The notes beneath the pieces were generated by a model. The model was not told the origin of the DNA. It saw only the letters and a list, made by a program, of their open reading frames with translations, and did no database searches. This document shows positions 1 to 7,137 of a DNA stretch of 14,440 bases, piece after piece. The position numbers were made by a program, and so were the translations under genes. The first letter of the stretch is position 1. Each line of letters starts with the position of its first letter. The DNA is from Candidatus Saccharimonadia bacterium (GTDB lineage: Bacteria; Patescibacteriota; Saccharimonadia; Saccharimonadales; 2-12-FULL-41-12), in the NCBI GenBank assembly GCA_023263015.1, contig JALQXV010000054.1, positions 1 through 14,440 of the forward strand. Direction: 5' to 3'.

Positions 1-49
1 CAGCAACGAGATATTGCTTTCCGCCAGTAGCGATTACGGCTTTTTTCAT
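1..49 (-). CDS. rplU: 50S ribosomal protein bL21, N-terminal fragment
   Basis: The minus strand from position 49 encodes MKKAVIATGGKQYLVA before the window edge. The V-I-A-T-G-G-K-Q-Y core is the characteristic N-terminus of bL21, a large-subunit protein that contacts 23S rRNA. Only 16 codons are visible, so the call rests on that signature. The ATG at 49-47 follows an AAAGGA Shine-Dalgarno about 10 nt upstream and a strong promoter at 90-118, so the gene is transcribed separately from ileS. bL21 is normally followed by rpmA (bL27), which would lie outside the window. Confidence 0.85.
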   Translation of the reverse strand, partial: MKKAVIATGGKQYLVA

Positions 50-89
50 CTTAGATTATCCTTTAAATTTATTAAAATGATCTCAATAG

Positions 90-118
90 ATGTTAACAGA
101 TTAGAGGTCAATTGTCAA
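90..118 (-). promoter_or_regulatory. Sigma-70-type promoter for rplU
   Basis: On the minus strand a consensus TTGACA (118-113) is separated by exactly 17 nt from TAACAT (95-90), with TG at 98-97 forming an extended -10. Predicted transcription starts near 83, giving a leader of about 34 nt that contains the rplU Shine-Dalgarno. The -35 box starts 3 bp past the hairpin that follows ileS, so the end of ileS and the start of rplU are packed tightly together. Confidence 0.8.
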
Positions 119-141
119 AGGTGCTAAGAGCCACTTAGCAC
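113..141 (-). terminator. Hairpin after ileS, possible weak terminator
   Basis: A perfect 8-bp inverted repeat (GTGCTAAG at 121-128, CTTAGCAC at 134-141) with a 5-nt loop lies 21 nt past the ileS stop codon. In the ileS direction it is followed by CTTTG rather than a long U-run, so termination may be partial. Its position between ileS and the rplU promoter supports a terminator or mRNA 3'-end role. Confidence 0.5.
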
Positions 142-162
142 TGCATTAGAAATTGTGCGACA

Positions 163-3048
163 TTAGTCTTTTTGTAATGCAAGCTCCAACTCAGCACCTT
201 CGACCTTAACGCTGACTTTATAGGCGAGATCGGGGGCTCCTGTAAGCGAATTCGCCAATGTCTCAGAAACAATAACATCCTTGAAATCCGCAATAGCTTT
301 AGCCAGTTCTTTATCGTCAGTCGATAAGCCCAACGCAATTCGATCGTCAACTTGCAGGCCAGCTTGCTTGCGACTATTTTGGACGTGGCGAACTACTTCT
401 CGCATCATACCTTCACGGCGGAGTGCTGGCGTTAGCGTTAGGTCAAGCACTGTTAGCTCCGTTTCGGCGTGAGCATGACCGATCACTTCTTTCACATTAA
501 GCTCTTCTGCAATCACACTGCGTAGCTCATCGTTCAAGATTCCATCGGTGTCACGAATACTGACCGACTGTAGCGGCTGCCTTACTTTTACGGTATTTCG
601 AGCCCGCTGGCTTAAGCCGTCGTTAATCACTTCTCGAACAAATGCCATGTCTCGGACTACCAGTTCGTTAACATGACCAGCAGATGGCCAGTCTAGTAGA
701 TGTACGCTTTCGCCACCTGTGAGCTTCTGGTACAGTTCTTCGGCCAAGAATGGGGTGAATGGTGCAATCACCATACTTAACTGCGCTAGAACGTAGTGAA
801 GCGTACGATATGCAGCCTGCTTATCGGCATCGTCACCGCTCTTCCAGAAGCGTCGGCGACTGCGACGGACATACCAGTTCGAAGCATCTTCAATAAATGG
901 CAAGATCGGCTTTACTGCATTCGGTAGATTGTAGTTTTGCATATTAACATCTACTTCAGCCGTTAGCTGGTGCAAGCGGCTCACGATCCAAATATCTAAT
1001 GAGTTAGTCAGCTCAGGAGTTGGATCGGCAAGATCGCCCTCCCACTCCCATTTATCAACGTCGGCGTACATTGTAAAGAAATCGTACATATTCCAGATCA
1101 TGCTTAACTTACGAGCCACATCGCCAACGTCTTTGTCGAGCAGCGTAAAATCCTCGCCGTTCATCACCGGCGAACCAATCAATAGTAAGCGCAGACTATC
1201 GGCGCTAAACTTATCCATGAGTTCGTTTGGATCGGTAAAATTCCCTCTCGACTTGCTCAGCTTAAAGCCATCATTACCCATCAAGTTACCTGTGACTACC
1301 ACGTTCTTGAAGGCATTATGGCCGAATAGGCCAACGTTAACGGCATGTACATAGTAGAACCATGCACGTACTTGGCCGATGTACTCAACAATAAAGTCAC
1401 CAGGGAAATTCTGTTCAAATTTTTGCTTATTTTCGAATGGGTAATGGAACTGGGCAAACGGCATACTGCCACTTTCGAACCAGCAGTCGAGTACTTTATC
1501 GATGCGTGTGTAGGTAACATCGTCAATAGTGAAGGTGATATCGTCGACCCACGGACGGTGATAATCATCGAGCTCAACACCACTGAGCTCCTTAAGTTCA
1601 GCGTAACTCCCGACTACCTTAATGAGCTCGTTGCCTTCTTTGTCGACACCCTTCCATACCGGCATTGCGGTGGCCCAAAAGCGATCACGTGACAAGTTCC
1701 AATCTGGAGCCTGTTTGACTGTATTCTCAAAACGACCATGCTTAAGGTGCTTTGGGAACCAGTTAATGTTAGAAGTGTTCTCTTCTAACATTTCGGTGCG
1801 CTGACCGTCGATATCCATAAACCAGCTCGGGTGAGCTCGGTACATTATGCGGTTACCGTTGCGCAAGTTGTGGGGATACTCGTGCTGAATATAGTCGATC
1901 TTCCACACTACGCCTCGATTATGGAGCTCCTTAGCAATCAGCTTGTTCGTCTCCCAGACTTCCCTGCCTTCCCAGTCACCTTCGGTATAGATTCCATATT
2001 CGTCCAATACGTGAACTGCAGGAAAGCCCATTTCTTGCGCCAAGATAAAGTCTTCTTCACCATAGACAGGAGCCAAATGTACTACGCCCGTACCAGAATC
2101 GGTTGTAACGTAGTCGGCAGCCCAAACCCTGTGAGCATTATGACCTCGGTGTTCAAATAGCGGTTCATATTCTTTACCAACCAGCTCACTACCTTTAAGC
2201 GTACGGAGCACCGTGTACTCGAGCGTGCGATGTTTTTCATCTGTCAGAGCCTTATCTGCCAGTTCTTTTGCTAAGATAAATTGCTCGTCGCCAAGCTTTA
2301 CTTCAACGTAATCAACGTCTGGGTTAACGGCGGTGGCGGTATTGGCTGGCAATGTCCATGGAGTTGTTGTCCATGCCAACAACGCAGACTTTTCTCCTAC
2401 GAGTGGGAACTTTACGTAGACACTTGGGTCAGTCACCACCTGATACGCTCCAGCATCCATAGTAACTTCGGCCTTAGACAGTGGCGTGGCCCACTTGGTG
2501 TCATACATTAAAACACGTTCACCTTGGTAGATCTTACCCTTCTCGTACAGTGTCTTAAATGCCCACCACACTGATTCCATGTACTCTTTGTCCATGGTCT
2601 TGTAGGCGCCCTTAAAGTCGACCCAGCGACCAATTCGGTCAACAGTGTCTTCCCATAGTGCACCGGTCTGAATCATACTCTCACGCGCTGTCTTGATGTA
2701 GTCTTCAAGACTAATCTTAGTACCAATCTCATGGCGGTCAGTGATGCCGAGCTTTTTTTCGACAAAATTCTCGGCCGGCAAACCATGAGTATCCCAGCCC
2801 CAACGCCGTTCAACACGCTTCCCTTTCATAGTCTGGTAGCGTGGCACGACGTCTTTTACGAGCGAACTTAACAGTGTGCCGTGGTGAGGAACACCGGTAA
2901 TGAACGGCGGGCCGTCGTAGAAAACAAAGCTATTACTAGCCGGTCGATTCTCAATCGATTTCTCAAAGGTCTTGTTTTCTTTCCAGTACTGTACGAGGTC
3001 TTTTTCGTATTCTAGTGCCCTGCGACGTGTGCCTTGTTTGAACTTCAC
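163..3048 (-). CDS. ileS: Isoleucyl-tRNA synthetase, eukaryote-like (type 2) form
   Basis: Charges tRNA-Ile with isoleucine in the cytoplasm. The 961-residue product has the class I Rossmann entry (YDGPPFITGVPHHGT, HIGH-equivalent at residues 55-58), the CP1 editing domain (WTTTPWTLPANTA and GTGVVHLAPVYGEEDF) and KLSKS at 596-600, followed by an alpha-helical anticodon-binding region. There is no C-terminal zinc-ribbon cysteine set, which together with the sequence style fits the type 2 IleRS branch. The frame could begin at an ATG at 3105, but that ATG lies inside the T-box structure. A GTG at 3048 preceded 8 nt upstream by AGAAGGAG gives the expected start MKFKQGTRRR, so I chose it. The fourth HIGH position is Thr rather than His. 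It has its own promoter and a T-box leader. Confidence 0.96.
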   Translation of the reverse strand: MKFKQGTRRRALEYEKDLVQYWKENKTFEKSIENRPASNSFVFYDGPPFITGVPHHGTLLSSLVKDVVPRYQTMKGKRVERRWGWDTHGLPAENFVEKKLGITDRHEIGTKISLEDYIKTARESMIQTGALWEDTVDRIGRWVDFKGAYKTMDKEYMESVWWAFKTLYEKGKIYQGERVLMYDTKWATPLSKAEVTMDAGAYQVVTDPSVYVKFPLVGEKSALLAWTTTPWTLPANTATAVNPDVDYVEVKLGDEQFILAKELADKALTDEKHRTLEYTVLRTLKGSELVGKEYEPLFEHRGHNAHRVWAADYVTTDSGTGVVHLAPVYGEEDFILAQEMGFPAVHVLDEYGIYTEGDWEGREVWETNKLIAKELHNRGVVWKIDYIQHEYPHNLRNGNRIMYRAHPSWFMDIDGQRTEMLEENTSNINWFPKHLKHGRFENTVKQAPDWNLSRDRFWATAMPVWKGVDKEGNELIKVVGSYAELKELSGVELDDYHRPWVDDITFTIDDVTYTRIDKVLDCWFESGSMPFAQFHYPFENKQKFEQNFPGDFIVEYIGQVRAWFYYVHAVNVGLFGHNAFKNVVVTGNLMGNDGFKLSKSRGNFTDPNELMDKFSADSLRLLLIGSPVMNGEDFTLLDKDVGDVARKLSMIWNMYDFFTMYADVDKWEWEGDLADPTPELTNSLDIWIVSRLHQLTAEVDVNMQNYNLPNAVKPILPFIEDASNWYVRRSRRRFWKSGDDADKQAAYRTLHYVLAQLSMVIAPFTPFLAEELYQKLTGGESVHLLDWPSAGHVNELVVRDMAFVREVINDGLSQRARNTVKVRQPLQSVSIRDTDGILNDELRSVIAEELNVKEVIGHAHAETELTVLDLTLTPALRREGMMREVVRHVQNSRKQAGLQVDDRIALGLSTDDKELAKAIADFKDVIVSETLANSLTGAPDLAYKVSVKVEGAELELALQKD

Positions 3049-3316
3049 TACTTGTGCTCCTTCTTGTATTGCCGTGAACTTTTGTCTGTAAACAAAAAGC
3101 ACCATGTTTGATTGTCAGAATCCTTGTTTAAGGACGGTACCATCTGACTTCCAAACATGATGCTTAAGAATTCATCATTGCTTAGCGCTTACTTTAAGAT
3201 TTTTACGGATCTAACTCGTCGAATTCTACTAGCCCAATAGAGCGTTCTTTCCGATACATTCGTGGTTGATAGCCACTCATTCACCTCTGTATTTTGCACA
3301 AAAGCGAAGTGTATGT
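3049..3316 (-). promoter_or_regulatory. T-box riboswitch leader of ileS (tRNA-Ile sensor)
   Basis: Stem I is short: AUACA (3292-3288) pairs with UGUAU (3258-3254), and GUGG (3276-3273) with CCAC (3265-3262). The terminal loop CUAUCAA carries the Ile codon AUC at 3270-3268. The T-box proper has GUCAGA (3148-3143) paired with UCUGAC (3119-3114), the bulge UGGUACC (3142-3136), and GUCCUU (3135-3130) paired with AAGGAU (3125-3120) around an AAAC loop. UGGU is complementary to the ACCA end of uncharged tRNA-Ile. A further hairpin, AUGAUG (3178-3173) with CAUCAU (3162-3157), sits where Stem III would be; the Stem II region (about 3253-3181) I cannot fold confidently. T-boxes raise expression of synthetase genes when uncharged tRNA accumulates. 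The codon, the discriminator pairing and the downstream gene all agree on isoleucine. The codon in the terminal loop matches the ultrashort Stem I class known from actinobacterial ileS. Confidence 0.9.
3054..3102 (-). promoter_or_regulatory. Candidate Shine-Dalgarno sequestering helix of the ileS T-box
   Basis: GUGCUUUUU (3102-3094) can pair with AAGGAGCAC (3062-3054), nine contiguous pairs with two G-U, which buries the ileS Shine-Dalgarno. The same GUGCUU can instead be taken by the helix AAGCAUCAUGUUUG (3165-3152) with CAAACAUGGUGCUU (3110-3097), which closes over the T-box element and would free the Shine-Dalgarno. This is an inference from complementarity by eye; a transcription terminator using the U5 run at 3098-3094 is the alternative reading. 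Confidence 0.6.
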
Positions 3317-3322
3317 GACAAC

Positions 3323-3331
3323 ATTATAGCA
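3323..3331 (-). promoter_or_regulatory. Extended -10 promoter for ileS
   Basis: A perfect TATAAT (3328-3323) preceded by TGC (3331-3329) forms an extended -10 element on the minus strand. No good -35 is present at 17 nt (TACACG), as expected for extended -10 promoters. Predicted start near 3316, just ahead of T-box Stem I. It begins 8 bp beyond the stop codon of the thioredoxin-like gene. Confidence 0.7.
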
Positions 3332-3336
3332 GATGT

Positions 3337-3600
3337 CTAGACGTGCGTGTAGTAACTAACTTCACTCTTCGGAGGAAAGGTTCCGCCCTGCCATTGCTGA
3401 ACCAGCTGGCCGTCGTCACGCAGCACAAGAATTGCGGGGTTTTGCATAATATCGTACAGGCTTGCTGTTGAAGAACCATCTCGCGTGTCAATGTTCAACA
3501 GATCAATACGAGCCTGATGCTCGCGCTCAAGTTCTTGGGCAAATTCTTCTACCATACGAGAGAATTCTGAGTTCGGCCGATATAACACCACCACCTTCAT
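3337..3600 (-). CDS. Small thioredoxin-fold protein without catalytic cysteines
   Basis: An 87-residue protein from the ATG at 3600 (MKVVVLYRPNSEFSRM). A beta strand, a helix (EEFAQELEREHQ), a second strand (ARIDLLNID), then YDIMQNPAILVLRDDGQLVQQWQGG follow the thioredoxin pattern, including the cis-proline position in NPAILV. There is no cysteine anywhere; the place of the CxxC is occupied by RPNSEF, so it cannot act as a dithiol reductase. The function is unknown; a binding or scaffold role is possible. It lies between nrdJ and ileS but is cut off from nrdJ by a strong terminator. Longer in-frame starts (TTG at 3630, ATGs at 3618 and 3606) exist, but the TATACT box at 3613-3608 places transcription start at about the 3600 ATG, implying a leaderless mRNA. 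There is no Shine-Dalgarno. Confidence 0.75.
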   Translation of the reverse strand: MKVVVLYRPNSEFSRMVEEFAQELEREHQARIDLLNIDTRDGSSTASLYDIMQNPAILVLRDDGQLVQQWQGGTFPPKSEVSYYTHV

Positions 3601-3607
3601 AAGCATT

Positions 3608-3635
3608 AGTATATACATAATTTCAGCCAATGCAA
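3608..3635 (-). promoter_or_regulatory. Promoter of the thioredoxin-like gene, leaderless arrangement
   Basis: TTGCAT (3635-3630), a 16-nt spacer and TATACT (3613-3608) on the minus strand. Seven nt separate the -10 from the ATG at 3600, so the predicted start coincides with the A of the ATG. Confidence 0.55.
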
Positions 3636-3662
3636 AAGCCCCGACTTCGGTCAGGGCTTTTG
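3633..3662. terminator. Intrinsic terminator after nrdJ
   Basis: AAAAGCCC (3634-3641) pairs with GGGCTTTT (3654-3661); after one mismatch the stem continues GAC/GTC around a TTCG tetraloop (3646-3649). On the minus strand it ends in TTTTGC. The A-tract and T-tract make it symmetrical, but only nrdJ approaches it. Confidence 0.8.
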
Positions 3663-3687
3663 AGCTTTTGCTGAACGCGCTTCTATC

Positions 3688-6441
3688 CTACGAACAGCCT
3701 GTAGTGCTTCCACAGGAGTTACAGACATAGCAGCTACCTGAGCGCTGAGTCTGATTACCGCAGTTATAGCAAAGTGGCGCAGTACCGTCTTCTTGAACCT
3801 GTATTTGAGGTCTTTCGACTGGTGCGGTTATCACGACTGGTTCTGATACTACTGCTGATTCAGATGGAATAGAAACATCATCTTCTTCAAGCAGACTAAT
3901 CTGAGCCTCTGGCATATCGTCAAAGTCTGCTAAACCAAGCTCAAGACGATCGTCAAAGCTTAAATAATCAAGCGCTAAGCGACGAATAATGTAATCTGTA
4001 ATCGAACTAGCAGTTCGAATTTCAGGGTCATCTGTAATGCCCGATGGAGCAAAACTCGCACCACGAAGTGTTTTAACGTAGCTCTTAAGCGGCACACCAA
4101 ACTGGAGTCCGTGACTAACACTAATAGCAAATGAGTCCATCAAGCCAGACAGTGTTGAACCCTGCTTACTGACATTAATAAACAGTTCACCAGGTGCGCC
4201 ATCTTCGTATTCACCAATAGTAAAGTAGCCTTCTAAGTCAGCAATTTGGAACTTATATGTCTTTGAATTGCGTACTTTTGGTAGCTTACGGCGAACCGCG
4301 CCCTTGATAACAACTGGCTGCTCTGCAGCAACTGCTTCAGGCTTTGGTTCTTCGGGGGTTTCTTTTTGAGCGACTGCAAGCGGCTGAGCTACTTTACAGT
4401 TATCTCGGTAGATAGCTACCGCCTTGAGACCAAGCTTCCACGCTTCAATGTGTAGCTGCTCAACTTCTTCGACTGTAGTTTCTTCTGGCATATTAACTGT
4501 CTTAGAAATCGCACCCGAGATAAATGGCTGCACCGCCGCCATCATCTTAACGTGGCCAAGATAATGAATTGAGTTATCGCCCATTGAGCATGCAAATACA
4601 TCTTTATGTTCTTCTTTAAGAGCTGGAGCCCCTAAGATTGTCTTTTCGGTATCGATGTATTCAACAATAGCTTCGATCTCTGATGGAGAGTAATCGAGCG
4701 TCTTAAGCGCACGTGACACCGTTTGATTAACGATGTGCATTGTGCCGCCGCCAACCAACTTCTTAATCTTTACCAGACCAAGATCAGGTTCAATACCGGT
4801 AGTGTCGCAGTCCATCATCAAACCAATTGTCCCAGTAGGAGCCAGCACAGATGCTTGTGAGTTGCGAACGCCGTGCACTTGACCTAGTTCAACAGCTTCA
4901 TCCCACGCGCTCGCAGAAGCGCTTAGGAGCTGTTCAGAAACAAGACTAGCATCAATATCGTTAACCGCTACACGGTGTTGTTTAAGAATACCGATCATGT
5001 TGTCACGATCTTTATGGAAACCAGCAAATGGTCCGACCTTACTTGCGATCTTTGCGCTCGTTGCATATGCGTGACCCGTCATAAGCGCAGTAATAGCGGC
5101 TGCCTGTGCCCGACCTTCGGCAGAATCATAGGCCAAACCTTGCGCCATCAATAACGCACCAAGGTTAGCGTAACCTAAGCCAAGCTCTCGATAGGCCTTG
5201 GCGGTTTTACCAATGCTCTCGGTTGGATATTCACTGTAACCAACTAAAATTTCTTGAGCCGTAAAAACAAGTTCTACGGTGTGATTGAAGGCCTCAATAT
5301 CAAAACTATAATCGTCTTTTAAGTACTGAAGTAAGTTGATCGAAGCTAAGTTACAGGCTGAATTGTCGAGGTGCATATACTCTGAACATGGGTTTGAACC
5401 GTTGATACGTCCAGCATTCGGCGTAGTGTGCCAGCGATTAATTGTGGTGTCGAACTGCATGCCTGGATCAGCGCAGGCCCATGCAGCTTGAGCAAACTGG
5501 CGCATAATATCGCGAGCCTTAACTGTTTTAACTGGCTTGCGAGTCGTTACGGCTCGAAGGTCCCAGTCAAGATCCTTCTCAACTGCTTCCATGAACTCAT
5601 CAGTTACACGTACTGAGTTGTTAGCGTTCTGATACTGAATGCTAAAGGAATCTTTGCCGTCCAGCGTCATATCAAAGCCAGCCGCTTCTAAGGCACGAAC
5701 TTTACGCTCTTCAACCTCTTTGGCCCAAATGAACTCTTCGATATCAGGGTGATCAACATTAAGAATCACCATCTTAGCCGCACGTCGGGTAGTACCACCT
5801 GACTTAATAGCACCAGCCGAAGCGTCAGCGCCACGCATAAACCCAAGCGGGCCGGTGGCAGTACCAGCGGTTTTGCCAAGCGGCTCTACTGAGCTACGTA
5901 TATTGCTAAGGTTAATACCTGAACCAGAACCACCCTTAAAGATCATCCCTTCTTCGCGGTACCAGTTAAGAATAGCCGGCATCGTGTCTTCGACACCCAA
6001 GATAAAGCAAGCGCTAGCTTGCTGTGCGCGATCTGGCACACCGATGTTAAACCATACTGGAGAATTAAAAGCGGCTCGCTGGGTAGCTAGAATATACTTA
6101 AGCTCCTCACGAAACGTCTCGGCTTCAGCGTCATTGTCAAAATAGCCCTCTTGGACACCTTGGCGCGTGATCGTATCAACGACACGATTGATCAAACTCC
6201 TGAGCGAAGTTTCTCGCTCTTTAGTATCGGGAGTACCGCTAAAATATTTCTGAGCAACGATATTAATCGAATTAAGTGACCAACTATCAGGAAATTCAAC
6301 ATCGAGCTGCTCAAAGACCACTTTACCGGTCGTTGGATTGCTGATGATTGAATCGCGGCTGACCCAGTTTAACTGGTCATATGCCTTGGTTTTTGGGTCG
6401 GTGAAAAGACGACCCAACGCTAGGTTGGCTGTTTGCCCCAT
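3688..6441 (-). CDS. nrdJ: Class II (adenosylcobalamin-dependent) ribonucleoside-diphosphate reductase
   Basis: Reduces ribonucleotides to deoxyribonucleotides using adenosylcobalamin to create a thiyl radical; works with or without oxygen. The 917-residue product has all the active-site elements: redox Cys145 (SACFILG), NPCSE at 350-354 with radical Cys352, Asn350 and Glu354, partner Cys363 (SACNLASINL), and the LAPTGTIGLMMDCDTTGIEPD phosphate-binding segment. A TSCPD domain follows (about 735-850), then a C-terminal cysteine cluster (891, 894, 904, 907, 910, 916) typical of NrdJ and used for re-reduction. There is no intein and no N-terminal ATP-cone. The ATG at 6441 follows GAGGG at a spacing of about 8 nt. 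It lies downstream of nrdR, probably in one transcript through a structured 142-nt spacer. A cobalamin requirement is implied; no B12 synthesis or uptake gene is in the window. Confidence 0.96.
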   Translation of the reverse strand: MGQTANLALGRLFTDPKTKAYDQLNWVSRDSIISNPTTGKVVFEQLDVEFPDSWSLNSINIVAQKYFSGTPDTKERETSLRSLINRVVDTITRQGVQEGYFDNDAEAETFREELKYILATQRAAFNSPVWFNIGVPDRAQQASACFILGVEDTMPAILNWYREEGMIFKGGSGSGINLSNIRSSVEPLGKTAGTATGPLGFMRGADASAGAIKSGGTTRRAAKMVILNVDHPDIEEFIWAKEVEERKVRALEAAGFDMTLDGKDSFSIQYQNANNSVRVTDEFMEAVEKDLDWDLRAVTTRKPVKTVKARDIMRQFAQAAWACADPGMQFDTTINRWHTTPNAGRINGSNPCSEYMHLDNSACNLASINLLQYLKDDYSFDIEAFNHTVELVFTAQEILVGYSEYPTESIGKTAKAYRELGLGYANLGALLMAQGLAYDSAEGRAQAAAITALMTGHAYATSAKIASKVGPFAGFHKDRDNMIGILKQHRVAVNDIDASLVSEQLLSASASAWDEAVELGQVHGVRNSQASVLAPTGTIGLMMDCDTTGIEPDLGLVKIKKLVGGGTMHIVNQTVSRALKTLDYSPSEIEAIVEYIDTEKTILGAPALKEEHKDVFACSMGDNSIHYLGHVKMMAAVQPFISGAISKTVNMPEETTVEEVEQLHIEAWKLGLKAVAIYRDNCKVAQPLAVAQKETPEEPKPEAVAAEQPVVIKGAVRRKLPKVRNSKTYKFQIADLEGYFTIGEYEDGAPGELFINVSKQGSTLSGLMDSFAISVSHGLQFGVPLKSYVKTLRGASFAPSGITDDPEIRTASSITDYIIRRLALDYLSFDDRLELGLADFDDMPEAQISLLEEDDVSIPSESAVVSEPVVITAPVERPQIQVQEDGTAPLCYNCGNQTQRSGSCYVCNSCGSTTGCS

Positions 6442-6503
6442 AGTAATACCCTCACTTGTGTATGGTTTTTGGATTATTTTTTTAAAGTTTTTGGTTTAGA
6501 GTT

Positions 6504-6592
6504 CTTCATCCGTCTCTAGGAGATGAAGTTGAGCTCTCCACGGTGTTCAAGGCTTAAGCACCGAGGAGAGCCGTCGAAGCTACTTAAGCTTC
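6504..6592 (-). repeat. Three successive hairpins in the nrdR-nrdJ spacer
   Basis: Reading toward nrdJ: GAAGC/GCTTC (6576-6580 with 6588-6592) spans the nrdR stop. Next comes a long stem, 6533-6539 with 6565-6571 (GCTCTCC/GGAGAGC), then an A-A mismatch and 6541-6545 with 6559-6563 (CGGTG/CACCG), loop of 13 nt. Then CTTCATC/GATGAAG (6504-6510 with 6522-6528). None is followed by a U-run, so they are not standard terminators. An A-rich unpaired stretch leads to the nrdJ Shine-Dalgarno. Possible roles are mRNA processing or differential stability; I do not recognise a known riboswitch. Confidence 0.6.
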
Positions 6593-7078
6593 AACGGTTT
6601 CTTTAGAAGACGATCCGACTTCGGTCTTTCGTCGACGAATATCTGATAGCTCTCGTTCAAAGCTAGCAATATCCTTAAAACGACGATAAACGCTGGCAAA
6701 TCGGACGTAAGCAACCTCGTTGAGTTCAGCTAACTTGTCCATGACAATTTCGCCAATTTTGCCGGTCTGTATTTCTACTTCCCCGCACTCGTATAGTTGC
6801 TGTTCGACTTCAGAGACTAGTTGCTCCAGCTGAACGCTGGTAACTGATGTCTTTTCGCATGCTCGATACAATCCAGCCAGTAATTTATCGCGATTAAATA
6901 ACTCTCGGACGTTATTGTTCTTTACTACGATTAGTTGTGGCCGCTCGATTCGTTCATACGTTGTAAAACGATAATTACAAGCGGTGCACATACGCCGACG
7001 ACGAATTGATTCGCCGCCACCGGCTTCGCGTGACTCAATAACTTTAGTATCGGCCGCATGACAGTGACTACAGTTCAT
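6584..7078 (-). CDS. nrdR: Transcriptional repressor NrdR
   Basis: A nucleotide-sensing repressor of ribonucleotide reductase genes. At 164 residues it has the family's length and order: an N-terminal zinc ribbon with Cys3, Cys6, Cys31 and Cys34 and the basic stretch RRRRMC that contacts DNA, then an ATP-cone (about 48-138, starting QLIVVKNNNVRELFNRDKL) that binds ATP or dATP and sets the oligomer state. A polar tail follows. The ATG at 7078 is preceded by AAGGGGG at about 6 nt. It sits directly upstream of nrdJ, its expected target, and behind a paired palindrome that looks like its own operator, so it probably represses the nrdR-nrdJ transcript including itself. Confidence 0.96.
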   Translation of the reverse strand: MNCSHCHAADTKVIESREAGGGESIRRRRMCTACNYRFTTYERIERPQLIVVKNNNVRELFNRDKLLAGLYRACEKTSVTSVQLEQLVSEVEQQLYECGEVEIQTGKIGEIVMDKLAELNEVAYVRFASVYRRFKDIASFERELSDIRRRKTEVGSSSKETVEA

Positions 7079-7098
7079 GCATACCCCCTTAGGTTAAT

Positions 7099-7122
7099 AA
7101 AACCACCTACCGCGGTGGTTTT
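7099..7122. terminator. Terminator-like hairpin inside the nrdR leader
   Basis: AAAACCACC (7099-7107) and GGTGGTTTT (7114-7122) form a 9-bp stem with a 6-nt loop; on the minus strand it is followed by ATTAACC. It would pass for an intrinsic terminator, yet it lies downstream of the nrdR promoter and 20 nt before the nrdR ATG. It may be an attenuator, or a terminator for read-through from ftsZ that also reduces nrdR expression. Confidence 0.55.
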
Positions 7123-7137
7123 GTTGTTGAATGTGCC

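Noticed and set aside
1345..1692. Open frame of 115 codons on the plus strand within ileS
   Set aside because: Antisense shadow of a well-supported gene; no family resemblance, Shine-Dalgarno or promoter.
3049..3105. Longer ileS start at the ATG at 3105 (980 residues)
   Set aside because: It lies inside the 3' arm of the T-box switch helix, lacks a Shine-Dalgarno and adds an unlikely N-terminus; the GTG at 3048 has AGAAGGAG at good spacing.
3688..6441. Intein or split in NrdJ
   Set aside because: The protein is continuous at 917 residues with family-like spacing between all active-site motifs.
6442..6583. Cobalamin riboswitch before nrdJ
   Set aside because: No B12-box-like conserved sequence or its usual architecture was found; the hairpins are reported as unassigned.
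6442..6583. Second NrdR operator directly before nrdJ
   Set aside because: No ACGCTA/TAGCGT-type palindrome is present; control is more likely through the nrdR promoter.
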